The notes beneath the pieces are model-generated. The model was not told where the DNA came from, ran no database searches, and was given only the letters and a program-made list of their open reading frames with translations. The position numbers were made by a program, and so were the translations under genes. A stretch of 44,338 nucleotides of DNA, taken from assembly GCA_018814305.1 (NCBI GenBank), contig JAHJAA010000004.1:1-44338 (forward strand), given 5' to 3'. Shown here piece after piece: positions 35,686 through 44,338 of the stretch (position 1 is its first letter; each line of letters begins with the position of its first letter). Origin of the DNA: Pseudomonadota bacterium. GTDB taxonomy: Bacteria > Desulfobacterota > Desulfobulbia > Desulfobulbales > JAGXFP01.

Positions 35686-38571
35686 CTATATCCCTGTTTT
35701 CTGCAACTCCTTCTGTAAAAAATGGCCCGTATGTGACGCGGGAACCAGGGCGACCTCCTCCGGGGTTCCACAGGCCACAATTTCACCACCTTCATCTCCG
35801 CCTTCAGGCCCGAGATCGATCACGTAATCCGCCGTTTTAATCACATCAAGGTTGTGTTCAATAATAACAATGGTATTGCCGCTATCCGCAAGCCGCTGAA
35901 GAACTGCCAATAAATTCTTAATATCATCCGGATGAAGGCCGGTGGTCGGCTCATCAAGAATATAGAGGGTTTTACCGGTACTTCGCTTGGTTAACTCGCG
36001 AGCCAACTTTATCCGCTGCGCCTCACCACCGGAAAGAGTCAAAGAAGACTGGCCCAGGGCAACGTAACCAAGCCCCACATCAAACAGGGTCTGCGAACGA
36101 GCCTTTAACACTGGGACCCGATTAAAAAACGCCAGAGCCTCTTCCACATTCATGGCCAGAATCTCGGCAATATTTTTCCCACGATAGCGAATTTCGAGGG
36201 TTTCTCGATTATAACGCCGACCTTCGCACGTATCGCAGGTAACATAGATATCCGGGAGGAAATGCATCACAATTTTAATGACCCCCTCACCTTCGCACGC
36301 CTCACACCGTCCCCCCTTGATATTAAAGCTGAAACGTCCAGGCCGATATCCTCTCGCCCTGGATTCGGGAAGCCGGGCCAACAGTTCACGAACCGGGGTT
36401 AATACTCCGGTGTACGTTGCAGGGTTCGAACGAGGAGTCCTGCCAATGGGGCTTTGATCGATATCAATAATCTTATCAATGGTCTGAAAATTACCCAACT
36501 TGACCCCGAATTTTTCAGGAGCTGTACCACCCTGGAGAAACTTCATTGCATAGCGATATAAAGTTTCAATAACCAAGGAACTTTTACCTGAACCAGACAC
36601 CCCGGTAACACAGGTGATCAGACCGGTGGGGATCCGAACCGTTATTTTCTTCAGATTATTGACCTGGGCGTCTTGAATAAGAAGCCATTGACGTTTTTTG
36701 GGAAGTGGTCTCCTCTTTTCTGGAATTTCGATGCTGAGTCGACCTGATAAATACCCCCCGGTTAAAGACCCAGAAGAGGCCAATAAACCTTTGACGTCTC
36801 CACTATAAACCACCTCCCCGCCATGAACTCCTGCGCCAGGCCCCATATCGAGGATATGATCTGCCGCCATAATCGTGTCGGCATCATGTTCAACCACGAT
36901 CACGGTATTCCCCAACTCCCGGAGATTGATCAGGGTCTCAATCAGGCGTTGGTTATCGCGTTGGTGGAGGCCAATACTTGGTTCATCAAGGATATAAAGA
37001 ACCCCGGCCAGCCGTGACCCAATCTGGGAAGCCAACCGTATCCTCTGCGCCTCACCCCCGGAGAGGGTTGAAGCGGTTCGTTTGAGCGAAAGATAGCCAA
37101 GGCCCACGTTTTCTAAAAAAGAAAGCCGATCGTTGATTTCTCGGGTCACCCGATCAGCGATCAATTCTTCCTGAGGACGTAAAGAGATATCGAGCAAAGC
37201 CTGTCTGAGTTTGACAATTGACAGGTTGGTTAATTGATCAATCGACCACGCTCCGACCTTCACCGCCAAGGCTTCTGGGCGGAGCCTGGCCCCCTGGCAG
37301 GCAGGACAGACCTGTTCATTCATATAGTTGGCCAGTTCATCTCTGATAAAGCTGGATGAAGTCTCAATAAAACGACGGGCGAGGCTGGGTACAACCCCTT
37401 CAAAGACCCCGGTTGTCGTGGTATGGCGCTGATTTCGTCGGTATTCGAACTCGATCTCTTCATTCCCGGAACCATTCAAAAGAATCCGCTGAACAGTGGC
37501 TGATAATTTTTTAAACGGTTGATCAAGATCAAAGTGATAATGGCGGGCCAGAGCCTCAAGTTGTTGGCCGTAAATCGAGGCCTCACCGGAATTAAACCGC
37601 TTAAATCGGCCCGAACCACCCGAGAGCCGCCATGGATCTCCCCAGGGGACCAGAGCCCCCTGGCGAATGCTGAGGGTTGAATCCGGGACCACCAGATCAG
37701 GATCAAAAAACTGTTTTACCCCCAGTCCCTTACACTCAAAACAGGCCCCATGGGGGTTATTGAAAGAGAAAAGCCTGGGTGACAACTCCGGCATACTTCT
37801 ACCACAGGAAATACAGGCAGCTCTCTCACTAAATAAGGTATCTATATCCCGATCCGGAAAATTTACCAACAGGACTCCGTTGGACAAGGCGACTGCCGTA
37901 CCGATTGAATCGGTTAGTCGGCGCTCGGAGCCCTCTTTCATAACCCATCGATCAACCACAACCTCGATATGATGTCGAAGATTGCGATCTAAAACGATAT
38001 CCTCTTCAAGATTATAAAATTGACCATTTACCCTGACCCTGACGTACCCGTCTTTTTTCAATCGACCGAACAATTCACGATGTTCGCCTTTGCGGCCATC
38101 AACCACGGGAGCCAGAATCATGAGTTTGGTGCCCACTGGCTCCTGTAAAAGGCTATCCACCATGTCCTGGATGGACTGGGGCGAAATCTCTTGCCCACAA
38201 TCAGGACAGTAGGGATGGCCAACCCGGGCGAACAACAGCCTAAGATAATCATAAATTTCCGTAATGGTCCCGACGGTTGAACGGGGATTACGACTGGTGG
38301 TTCTTTGTTCAATGGATACTGCAGGCGACAACCCTTCCAGTGAATCGACATCGGGCTTTTCCATCTGGCCGAGAAACTGCCGGGCATAGGTGGAAAGGGA
38401 TTCAACATAGCGTCGCTGCCCCTCTGCATACAGGGTATCAAAGGCCAAGGTGGACTTACCTGACCCGGACAGTCCACAGAAAACGATCAAACGATTCCGC
38501 GGCAGATCAATATCGATATTTTTGAGGTTATGCATCCGGGCACCCCGGATCTTAATCAGGTTTGGTTCCAA
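35686..38571 (-). CDS. uvrA: Excinuclease ABC subunit A
   Basis: The damage-recognition ATPase of nucleotide-excision repair, 961 aa. Two ABC modules: Walker A GLSGSGKS (about 33-40) and GVSGSGKS (about 650), two LSGGEAQRI signatures, and Walker B segments [12 protein letters not shown] and [12 protein letters not shown]. Zinc cysteines are visible in CISCGRSM...CFEC, CPAC and CEACEGEGV...CDTCEG. The start is probably TTG 38571, with GGGGAG 9 bases upstream, giving [20 protein letters not shown] 38580 touches that SD. It begins within 20 bases of the rsmB stop, so the two are likely co-transcribed. Confidence 0.97.
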   Translation of the reverse strand: MEPNLIKIRGARMHNLKNIDIDLPRNRLIVFCGLSGSGKSTLAFDTLYAEGQRRYVESLSTYARQFLGQMEKPDVDSLEGLSPAVSIEQRTTSRNPRSTVGTITEIYDYLRLLFARVGHPYCPDCGQEISPQSIQDMVDSLLQEPVGTKLMILAPVVDGRKGEHRELFGRLKKDGYVRVRVNGQFYNLEEDIVLDRNLRHHIEVVVDRWVMKEGSERRLTDSIGTAVALSNGVLLVNFPDRDIDTLFSERAACISCGRSMPELSPRLFSFNNPHGACFECKGLGVKQFFDPDLVVPDSTLSIRQGALVPWGDPWRLSGGSGRFKRFNSGEASIYGQQLEALARHYHFDLDQPFKKLSATVQRILLNGSGNEEIEFEYRRNQRHTTTTGVFEGVVPSLARRFIETSSSFIRDELANYMNEQVCPACQGARLRPEALAVKVGAWSIDQLTNLSIVKLRQALLDISLRPQEELIADRVTREINDRLSFLENVGLGYLSLKRTASTLSGGEAQRIRLASQIGSRLAGVLYILDEPSIGLHQRDNQRLIETLINLRELGNTVIVVEHDADTIMAADHILDMGPGAGVHGGEVVYSGDVKGLLASSGSLTGGYLSGRLSIEIPEKRRPLPKKRQWLLIQDAQVNNLKKITVRIPTGLITCVTGVSGSGKSSLVIETLYRYAMKFLQGGTAPEKFGVKLGNFQTIDKIIDIDQSPIGRTPRSNPATYTGVLTPVRELLARLPESRARGYRPGRFSFNIKGGRCEACEGEGVIKIVMHFLPDIYVTCDTCEGRRYNRETLEIRYRGKNIAEILAMNVEEALAFFNRVPVLKARSQTLFDVGLGYVALGQSSLTLSGGEAQRIKLARELTKRSTGKTLYILDEPTTGLHPDDIKNLLAVLQRLADSGNTIVIIEHNLDVIKTADYVIDLGPEGGDEGGEIVACGTPEEVALVPASHTGHFLQKELQKTGI

Positions 38572-38586
38572 AGCATCCAACTCCCC

Positions 38587-39981
38587 TTAAATTCCCTGAA
38601 AGAGCAACCGAGCCCCGAAAAAACCATCAAGGCCCTGATCTGGGCGGCTCCGAAAGAATCCGGTTTCATCAACAAGCTGGGCACTGTTTTCAGATAAATA
38701 TTTCCGACAGTCATCAACCCTGAAATCCGATCTTCCCCGAAGGAAAAGAGCCACAACATCCTCGTTTTCTTCCGGCTCCATGCTACAGGTCACATAGACC
38801 AGAATCCCGCCACAGGCCAACAACCCAGCTCCAGCGGTCAAAAGGGCCAACTGTTTGGCCTGATACTCTTGCAGGCTTTCTTCGGTTCGATTCCACCGGA
38901 TATCCGGATGTCGCCGCACCACCCCGAGACCGGAGCACGGTGCATCAATCAAGACTCCGTTATATCCCTTTGAAATCTCAGGAGACAACGTTTCCAGTTT
39001 ACAGCAGGATCTTTCAACCCTCTCCAATAACCCCAATCGCTCAAGATTCTGTCCCAAGCGTTGAAACCGAAGGGCATCAGGCTCCACCGCAACCAAGTGG
39101 CCACCTTCGGGAAGCAGTGAGGCCAACGCCGAGGTTTTTCCCCCGAGACCAGCACACCCGTCAAGATACCTGGCTCCTGATTGCAAGGGACCCATTAATA
39201 GAGTTGCCAATTGGGCCGCCTCATCCTGCACCTGAAAATGTCCTTCCCAAAAACCAGGCACTGCTTCAACCGCTCCCCGAGCCCCTGCCAGTTTGACAGA
39301 GTCGGGAGCAAACGAACCTGGCCTGGCCGAAATACCGGCCCCCTGCAATTGGCCGAGAAAATCTGTCACGGATATCCCGTGAACCCGCAGGGTAAGATCA
39401 GGTTCCTGATTATTGCTTCGACAGATCTCTCCGGTTATCTCTTGACCATAACGCTTCAGCCATCGCTCATAAAGCCATTGAGGATGACTGAAGAGACAAT
39501 GCCCTGGTATTGTCCCGGTATCATCCGGTTGACCTGCTTGTGGTAAACTTTCGCGGACCCGTCCAATCTTGCGTAACAATCCATTGACAAATCCTTTGAT
39601 CCACTGGGGTTGACGGGCCTGCTGCAACAATTTGACGGTTTCATTAACCGCAGCGGAAGGAGGGATTCGATCAAGGAAAAGGAGTTGATAGAGCCCAAGC
39701 CGCAAAGCCTGTCTGACCAACGGCTTCATTTTGGGTATTGGATGGGAGGAATAGTGTCCCAAAACCCAATCAAGATACCCTTGCCAGCGGACCACACCTT
39801 GAACCAGGGCAAGAAACAACCCAGCATCCCGCTCATCGGCAAAGGGGGTTTCCATGGCCTGGTCGCGAAAATAATCAATGGGCGCCATTGTTGCCTCCCA
39901 GCCCACGAGAAGGGTTAATGCCCTTTGACGAGAGCTCATACCAGTCCGACGATCAGCGTCACCCATGGCAAATCCACACAT
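38587..39981 (-). CDS. rsmB: 16S rRNA m5C967 methyltransferase RsmB
   Basis: A 464-aa enzyme. Residues about 16-142 form the NusB-like RNA-binding domain; the C-terminal part is a Rossmann methyltransferase with SAM motif YLDGCAGLGGKT (272-283; many homologues have CAAPGGK), APCSGLG (C349) and the nucleophile C399 in VTCSMEPEENE. The start is uncertain: ATGs at 39981, 39966 and 39939 all lie before the conserved region and none has a clear SD. It follows pgeF on the same strand after an 89-base gap holding a possible terminator. Confidence 0.93.
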   Translation of the reverse strand: MCGFAMGDADRRTGMSSRQRALTLLVGWEATMAPIDYFRDQAMETPFADERDAGLFLALVQGVVRWQGYLDWVLGHYSSHPIPKMKPLVRQALRLGLYQLLFLDRIPPSAAVNETVKLLQQARQPQWIKGFVNGLLRKIGRVRESLPQAGQPDDTGTIPGHCLFSHPQWLYERWLKRYGQEITGEICRSNNQEPDLTLRVHGISVTDFLGQLQGAGISARPGSFAPDSVKLAGARGAVEAVPGFWEGHFQVQDEAAQLATLLMGPLQSGARYLDGCAGLGGKTSALASLLPEGGHLVAVEPDALRFQRLGQNLERLGLLERVERSCCKLETLSPEISKGYNGVLIDAPCSGLGVVRRHPDIRWNRTEESLQEYQAKQLALLTAGAGLLACGGILVYVTCSMEPEENEDVVALFLRGRSDFRVDDCRKYLSENSAQLVDETGFFRSRPDQGLDGFFGARLLFQGI

Positions 39982-40004
39982 TGGAAACTAACGGGAAAAA
40001 AACA

Positions 40005-40039
40005 ACAAAGGGGCGGAACAAAAAGGAATTCAATTCCGC
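40005..40039 (-). terminator. Possible terminator of pgeF
   Basis: Reading leftward, GCGGAA and TTCCGC (40034-40039 and 40013-40018) form a 6-bp stem around a 15-nt loop, followed by CCCTTTGTTG and then T7. The stem is short and the loop long, so this is tentative. Confidence 0.35.
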
Positions 40040-40070
40040 AATGAAAAGACATTCGAGAAAGGTAAACACT

Positions 40071-40829
40071 CTAATCCTGGATGGCAACCACCGTAGCAAA
40101 ACGCCCGGTGTCCTGATCTCGACGAAATGAAAAATAATTCGAATCACAACGGGTACAGATTTCGATCCGGTGAATATTGACAGGACTCAGTCCACACTCT
40201 GCCAGTTGAAAACGACTGATTGCCGGAAAATCAAAATAATCATTATTACCTTTAAATCTATGCATCCATGAAGGCAGGGTCGTCCGGTATCCCCGGAACT
40301 CGGCACAGCAAGCCCCTAAAGACGGACTGATCACCCCGATTATATCAGCAGGTTGACATGAGAACTCTCTCGTCATGACATCAATGGTCTTACCAAGAAT
40401 CCCATTGACTGACCCCTTCCATCCGACATGGGCAACAGCCGCAACCTTCATAAAAGGATCAAAGAGGGTCACGGCCTGGCAATCGGCTTGTTGAATCATC
40501 AGGGCCTGGGTGGTATTGGAGACGATGGCGTCATACCCGGGAACCTCCCGATCTTCAGGCAGAAGTCTCGTGGCAGACAGAACCTGATCACCGTGGACCT
40601 GACCCAGTGAAAGTAAGGAGGGGATACCGAGGACCTTCTTGATTCTTTGGCGATTCTCGCCAACATGATCACCCCGGTCTCCAACGTTTACGCTTACATT
40701 AAGGGAGTCATACGGAGTTCGACTCACCCCTCCATGACGTTGAAAAAACACGGATCGAATCCCGCCACCCTTGAAGATCCCGGAATAATCCTGATAAAAT
40801 ATGCCATCCCTGCAGGCCTGGTTTTGCAT
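40071..40829 (-). CDS. pgeF: Laccase-domain purine nucleoside phosphorylase (YfiH/PgeF)
   Basis: A 252-aa member of the multicopper-oxidase-like YlmD/YfiH family. The zinc-type residues H79 (GQVHGD), C117 (QADCQAV) and H134 (AHVGWKG) are present, as is FFQRHGGVS near the N-terminus and the C-terminal CTRCDSNYFSFRRD. Family members are reported to act on purine nucleosides or to edit peptidoglycan precursors; which applies here cannot be told. The ATG has no clear SD, but the conserved part starts at about residue 22. It begins 24 bases after the YfaZ-like gene. Confidence 0.9.
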   Translation of the reverse strand: MQNQACRDGIFYQDYSGIFKGGGIRSVFFQRHGGVSRTPYDSLNVSVNVGDRGDHVGENRQRIKKVLGIPSLLSLGQVHGDQVLSATRLLPEDREVPGYDAIVSNTTQALMIQQADCQAVTLFDPFMKVAAVAHVGWKGSVNGILGKTIDVMTREFSCQPADIIGVISPSLGACCAEFRGYRTTLPSWMHRFKGNNDYFDFPAISRFQLAECGLSPVNIHRIEICTRCDSNYFSFRRDQDTGRFATVVAIQD

Positions 40830-40853
40830 ATCAACAGCGCCGACCAGAACCCA

Positions 40854-41420
40854 TCAGAAGGACAGGGTAATTCCGCCTCGAACAGTCTCATCAAGGGACT
40901 GATTCCCATGGATTTCAACCGTGGCCCGGATATTGGAGTACCCAATAAAAACAGTAGCCCGCGGGGCGACCGCATACGCAATACGAACTCCAAAATCCTG
41001 CATCCTGATCCCATCCATAAAGGTAAAGACCTTGGGACAATAATACAAGGTCGACTCAATACTGAGACCGTGCAGCCCTGGCACGATATACAGGAAACCA
41101 CCACCCAAGGAACCGGCCGCAATATCATCTACATCAGCGGAAACATAGTAGCCCTTGATCCCGGCAATGATTGAGAGTCCGGGGACATTCCCGACCTTAC
41201 CGGTCACATCAAGACCAGCTCCAAACAGTTTGGTGTTTTCACGATCATTATAGATACCCTCAATAATCGTCAGGGATGATCCTCGCTCGTCTCGACTGAG
41301 AATTTGCTCAAGAACAACCTCAACGCTATAGTCATTAAAGCCTACACCCAGCGTTCCGGCATGGGCACCGGTGACCACAAGCAATGTGAAAAGGATAGGA
41401 AGAAAGATAATTTTTTTCAT
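40854..41420 (-). CDS. YfaZ-like outer-membrane beta-barrel protein
   Basis: A 188-aa exported protein with a clear signal peptide (cut after AHA, residue 21). The mature part is a succession of alternating amphipathic strands rich in Gly/Tyr/Val, ending in an aromatic residue (GGITLSF), as in small outer-membrane barrels. Its overall character fits the YfaZ family, an outer-membrane family of unknown function. AAGAGGCA precedes the ATG. It is followed closely by pgeF on the same strand, probably without functional link. Confidence 0.65.
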   Translation of the reverse strand: MKKIIFLPILFTLLVVTGAHAGTLGVGFNDYSVEVVLEQILSRDERGSSLTIIEGIYNDRENTKLFGAGLDVTGKVGNVPGLSIIAGIKGYYVSADVDDIAAGSLGGGFLYIVPGLHGLSIESTLYYCPKVFTFMDGIRMQDFGVRIAYAVAPRATVFIGYSNIRATVEIHGNQSLDETVRGGITLSF

Positions 41421-41607
41421 TAGTGCCTCTTGGTATAGACGATGCTGAAGGAGGGGCCACGAAGAGTGTCAACCCTGCGCTGAAATCCCTTCGACAAAAA
41501 CCCGGATCAAGTATGGAACCGCTCCCGGAAGGGAAAAACTAAGGGAAATATGACATAAAGACCAGCGGACTGCAATGGCAGTTTTTACAGGCCGATTTAG
41601 CCTCCCC

Positions 41608-41646
41608 ATAAAAGAGGGGGGAAGTCCCATCCCGGGACTTCCCCCC
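41608..41646 (-). terminator. Strong terminator of the DUF3373 porin gene
   Basis: A perfect 13-bp stem (41616-41628 with 41634-41646, G6AAGTCCC type) with a 5-nt loop. Read leftward it is followed by TCTTTTAT. It lies about 30 bases after the porin stop. Confidence 0.85.
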
Positions 41647-41677
41647 AAAGGAGAAAGAAGAAAATCAAATAAAAATC

Positions 41678-43576
41678 TTAGAACCAAGCCTCCATGGAGA
41701 GATAGACCTGATCCATGGTGTCAACCGGCACGTAAAATTGAGCGTTCAGCGGGTCATTCTGCAAGTCATCAATCTTCAAAGGCTCGCCCAGCCAGAAACC
41801 ACTGCCGGTATAGTCATACTGATAGTGCTGATACCCCAACCGGATAAAGGCCTTGGCAAAACGAGAGATGGCGTCGCCCGCTGGAATGTCATAGATGGCA
41901 TAGACTTCTGCAACATTTCCACGGGTGGCAAGCTTTGAGGCATACAGATCATCATGACCCGGGGTGAAGGAGATCCAGTACTGAGATCCCCAGTTATACT
42001 CAGCACCCAATTTCAGACCCAGATCATCGATATCATACCGCACACCGGCATACACCGAGTAGCCATCCTGGGCTTTTGGTTCCGCCCACCATGAACCAAG
42101 GAGACTGGTACCCATCTCGTCAACGCCACGCGGATCGGTATGACTCCACCCGGCGGTAACAAAATAATTAAGATTGTCCAACTTGCTCATGTAGACCGAC
42201 GAGGTATGGAAGATATTACCCAGATTTTCCCGGTCAAGCTGAAGGTTCATGTTTTCCTTCAGAGGATTGTATTGGGTGTTGTCCTGCTCCCATTTTGAAA
42301 ATTCCAACGGGTTTACGAAGGTGATATTATCCGGGACGTTGAACATGTTGAAGGCGCCGAAGGATTGAAAATTAAAGAATCGATCACCCTTGCTGTAGAC
42401 ATCCCAGCTAATTCCGCCGAAATCCACATCATCCAGTCCGTCACCATCGGTATTGGGGCCGGATTCGAAACCACGACCGAAACAGAGCCGAACCCGCCCA
42501 GGGGCATCTTGCATCCCGAACAGATTATTGTAGGCATAGCCCAGGGAGAGGCCATCAAAAGGATAATCCATATAACTGACCGGGGTGGCCATCTTCTGAC
42601 CGGTACCCATCCGCAGATGGGCCGGGGGACCATCGGTGACCGGGCGGCGTCCAATGGAGAACCATACCGGCATGCCGCCGATATTGTTCCAGTTCATAAA
42701 GGCACGATCAACCCGCAAGACTGAATCCTGGGGCTGCCGGGCAGCACTGCCGTCAAAGGCCAGTGAGCTGAGCATGAAAGGCCCACCGCCGTTACCGGCA
42801 TTGTAGTTATAATCAACGGTATTGTTCTGCATACCCCAAACCTTATACATCCCGAGCCGCGCCTTAAACTCGACATTTTCCATGGCTTTAACGCGCATAT
42901 TGAAGCGAAAACGGTTGGTGTAGGTGGTATCGTTACTGTAGGTATCCGCCTGTTTAGGGGAGTAGCCAATGGAAGCAAAGACTGCGGCCCGAGTTGCAGG
43001 GCTCATTTGTTTCATAAACCCAGAAAGATATTCGGCATTAGCGAATGCCCCAGTCAACATATACAGGGGGGCGCCCTGCCCGGCCATCTGAGCGAGCATG
43101 CCCTGAACTTCAGCATTCCCAAAAATTGACCACAGGACGTCCGCATCGGTCTGGGAAAGATAGCCCCCAGTGACCATGGCTCCATCCCAGGCCGCCTTAC
43201 TACCAAGCATAGGCCCCATTGCGGCCATCATATCCCCAACGGTACTGGTATTGGCGTCTAAACCAAATCCCGGCAGCAGGGGAACAAAATTGCCCCCGGC
43301 GGCCAGAACATCATTGATTCCCCGAGCCACATCCAAGGCATTATAGTAACTGGGGGCATCCGCCGTTACCATATCGGCCCGAAAGCGAAAATCTCCGGAA
43401 AATTCAAATCGGGAGGACAGATCCCAGCTTTCAGCACGCTCATTCACCGTGGTAAGGGCATTTTCAAGCTCACTGATCCTTTGTTCCAGTTCCTCGGTGG
43501 TTGGAGCGGCAAGTGCCACTGCAGGCATTGCCAGCGCCCCTGCGATTACCAGCGAAGAAAGTCTTTTCACTACCAT
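41678..43576 (-). CDS. DUF3373-family outer-membrane porin-like protein
   Basis: A 632-aa exported protein. The signal peptide ends at about ALA (residue 23). A short coiled coil (TTEELEQRISELENALTTVN, 26-45) follows, as in trimeric or peptidoglycan-tethered porins. The rest is a long beta-rich barrel with many aromatic strand ends, and the C-terminus is a classical barrel end (YLSMEAWF). The internal pattern (DFRFRADM, FRFNMRVKAMENVEFKARLG, VDRAFMNWNN, FSIGRRPVTDGPP) matches DUF3373 proteins of delta/epsilon-proteobacteria. Substrate unknown. AAAGGAGA lies 6 bases before the ATG. An ArsR-family gene lies 176 bases upstream on the same strand. Confidence 0.85.
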   Translation of the reverse strand: MVVKRLSSLVIAGALAMPAVALAAPTTEELEQRISELENALTTVNERAESWDLSSRFEFSGDFRFRADMVTADAPSYYNALDVARGINDVLAAGGNFVPLLPGFGLDANTSTVGDMMAAMGPMLGSKAAWDGAMVTGGYLSQTDADVLWSIFGNAEVQGMLAQMAGQGAPLYMLTGAFANAEYLSGFMKQMSPATRAAVFASIGYSPKQADTYSNDTTYTNRFRFNMRVKAMENVEFKARLGMYKVWGMQNNTVDYNYNAGNGGGPFMLSSLAFDGSAARQPQDSVLRVDRAFMNWNNIGGMPVWFSIGRRPVTDGPPAHLRMGTGQKMATPVSYMDYPFDGLSLGYAYNNLFGMQDAPGRVRLCFGRGFESGPNTDGDGLDDVDFGGISWDVYSKGDRFFNFQSFGAFNMFNVPDNITFVNPLEFSKWEQDNTQYNPLKENMNLQLDRENLGNIFHTSSVYMSKLDNLNYFVTAGWSHTDPRGVDEMGTSLLGSWWAEPKAQDGYSVYAGVRYDIDDLGLKLGAEYNWGSQYWISFTPGHDDLYASKLATRGNVAEVYAIYDIPAGDAISRFAKAFIRLGYQHYQYDYTGSGFWLGEPLKIDDLQNDPLNAQFYVPVDTMDQVYLSMEAWF

Positions 43577-43752
43577 GAGATGTCTCCTTTGTTCCTTTGA
43601 ATACTCTGCGGACTGGATTCCCCAGCCCTCCTCCTCAACACAAAGCGCCTCACTCTACCCACTATCTTTCGATATTTTAAATGTTCAATCTTTCCCCAAA
43701 AATTCAACACGCCAGATATGAACAAGCTATCAACACCTATTTTCTCCGCCAA

Positions 43753-44067
43753 TTAACCCTTTTTACATGAAAACTTATTCACCACACAGAGCATGATACT
43801 GGCCAGGGCAGGTTCTGCGATGCTATAAAAAATCTTCCTGCTCTCACGGCGGCTGGCCAGCAAACCCCGGTCTTTTAACAGCCTAAGATGCTCAGACGCC
43901 ATATGACTGGGGATATCACACAACTCGGCAAGCTCCCCCACCGAGCACTCCTGCTGCAAAAGGACATAGATCATTCGGAGCCGACACGGATGGGCAATGG
44001 TCCTCAAACACTCGGAAGCCATCTCAAGCGATGCCTGATCAAGAAGGTTAAGTTTATCAAAGTTCAT
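43753..44067 (-). CDS. ArsR-family transcriptional regulator
   Basis: A 104-aa winged-helix repressor. Residues about 15-95 form the ArsR fold (LRTIAHPCRLRMIYVLLQQE, SVGELAELCDIPSHMASEHL, LRLLKDRGLLASRRESRKIF). The CxC metal site of classical ArsR (ELCVCDL) is not conserved. Instead, cysteines 20, 28, 41, 50, 94 and 101 are spread over the helices, a pattern that could suit dithiol or persulfide sensing as in SqrR/BigR relatives, but this is inference. It probably controls itself and perhaps the porin downstream. No SD is visible before its ATG, and the promoter places the transcript start close to that ATG. Confidence 0.9.
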   Translation of the reverse strand: MNFDKLNLLDQASLEMASECLRTIAHPCRLRMIYVLLQQECSVGELAELCDIPSHMASEHLRLLKDRGLLASRRESRKIFYSIAEPALASIMLCVVNKFSCKKG

Positions 44068-44102
44068 ATTAATCTATATATCTAAATATCCCGACATGTC
44101 AA
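44066..44102 (-). promoter_or_regulatory. Promoter and operator-like palindrome of the ArsR-family gene
   Basis: Leftward TTGACA (44102-44097), a 16-nt spacer and TATATA (44080-44075). The predicted start falls at about 44068, one base before the ATG. The -10 lies inside an imperfect 24-bp AT-rich palindrome (44066-44089, arms ATATT/AATAT), a natural operator position for autorepression. Confidence 0.55.
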
Positions 44103-44240
44103 TATTTATCTCCCCCTCAATGTGATAGTCGCTTATAAACTCCACTCCATTTAACTACCGCTTATATCGAAGATGTTTCTTTGAGACTAGCACACTCTTT
44201 AATGGTGTTGAAAAGACTCAATGAATATTCAATGAAAACG

Positions 44241-44269
44241 GTTACATAAGACAGAAAAGCCTCTATAAT
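44241..44269 (+). promoter_or_regulatory. Promoter of the right-edge insertion sequence
   Basis: GTTACA (44241-44246; 4 of 6), a 17-nt spacer and a perfect TATAAT (44264-44269). The predicted start lies near 44276, about 44 nt before the ATG of the truncated gene. Confidence 0.5.
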
Positions 44270-44319
44270 GACAAGGGAGTCCCTACCAAAAGAAACCCTG
44301 ACCAAAACGGAGGCTTTTC
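44254..44319 (+). promoter_or_regulatory. Inverted repeat sequestering the ribosome binding site
   Basis: GAAAAGCCTC (44254-44263) is the perfect reverse complement of GAGGCTTTTC (44310-44319), which holds the SD (GGAGG, 44309-44313) and ends at the base before the ATG. The left arm lies between -35 and -10 of the element's own promoter, so only transcripts entering from outside would contain both arms. Confidence 0.6.
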
Positions 44320-44338
44320 ATGCACCATAAGAATATCA
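44320..44338 (+). CDS. Start of a truncated gene, probably an insertion-sequence transposase
   Basis: ATG 44320 begins MHHKNI and runs off the window. The GGAGG 6 bases upstream and the SD-masking inverted repeat are typical of transposase starts. The family cannot be fixed from six residues; an IS4-like type is a guess. Confidence 0.4.

Noticed and set aside
43570-43752. 60-codon frame between the ArsR-family gene and the porin
   Set aside because: It is only the continuation of the ArsR frame past its stop, starts at a TTG without an SD, and overlaps the porin start.

Overview
The window looks like a chromosomal segment of a Gram-negative bacterium of the Desulfobacterota, most like a Desulfobulbales-type sulfate reducer or relative. 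This is an inference from gene content: a DUF3373-type porin, a pyrB-pyrC pair without pyrI, dnaG-rpoD without rpsU, an outer-membrane secretin with a pilMNOP set, SecB and several lipoproteins. I cannot place it more exactly from sequence alone. I found no rRNA, tRNA or CRISPR array.

Layout. Bases 1-1530 are mobile-element debris: a frameshifted N-terminal scrap of a REP-associated (Y1/RAYT-type) transposase, interrupted by a complete IS3-family element whose OrfB carries an internal deletion, then a decayed copy of part of the neighbouring response-regulator gene. A response regulator with an HD-GYP output follows, then a possibly structured RNA and a terminator. From 2.9 to 7.1 kb a leftward operon runs from two unrecognised proteins through pepP, rph and tgt to yajC. 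From 7.3 to 11.3 kb a second leftward group holds an unrecognised 252-aa protein, a CaCA cation antiporter and a bifunctional aldolase/SDR. From 11.5 to 19.4 kb rightward information-processing genes follow: dnaG, rpoD, dprA and topA, then an orphan flagellar rod-like gene with a sigma28-like promoter. Leftward lepB, pyrB and pyrC occupy 19.4-22.5 kb.

The most unusual part is 22.5-35.1 kb, visibly AT-richer than its flanks. About 1 kb of non-coding DNA (with a 44-bp near-perfect palindrome and a sigma70-like promoter) leads into pilM-pilN-pilO-pilP. The next gene has two AMIN domains, an STN-like domain and TPRs but no secretin pore. It is followed by a separate lipoprotein secretin of the MshL/PilQ kind, a CsgG/LpoB-like lipoprotein and a 1154-aa lipoprotein with Ig-like domains and a seven-Asp-box beta-propeller. 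The cluster ends at a C9/G9 hairpin. I read it as a type IV pilus or MSHA-like outer-membrane machine in which the usual PilQ is split in two, with its own surface or periplasmic lipoproteins. Motor ATPases, PilC and pilins are not in the window.

From 35.1 kb leftward housekeeping genes resume (secB; pgeF, rsmB, uvrA), followed by a YfaZ-like outer-membrane protein, a DUF3373 porin and an ArsR-family regulator that appears leaderless. The right edge cuts into a second insertion sequence whose start region has an inverted repeat that could hide the ribosome binding site in read-through transcripts.
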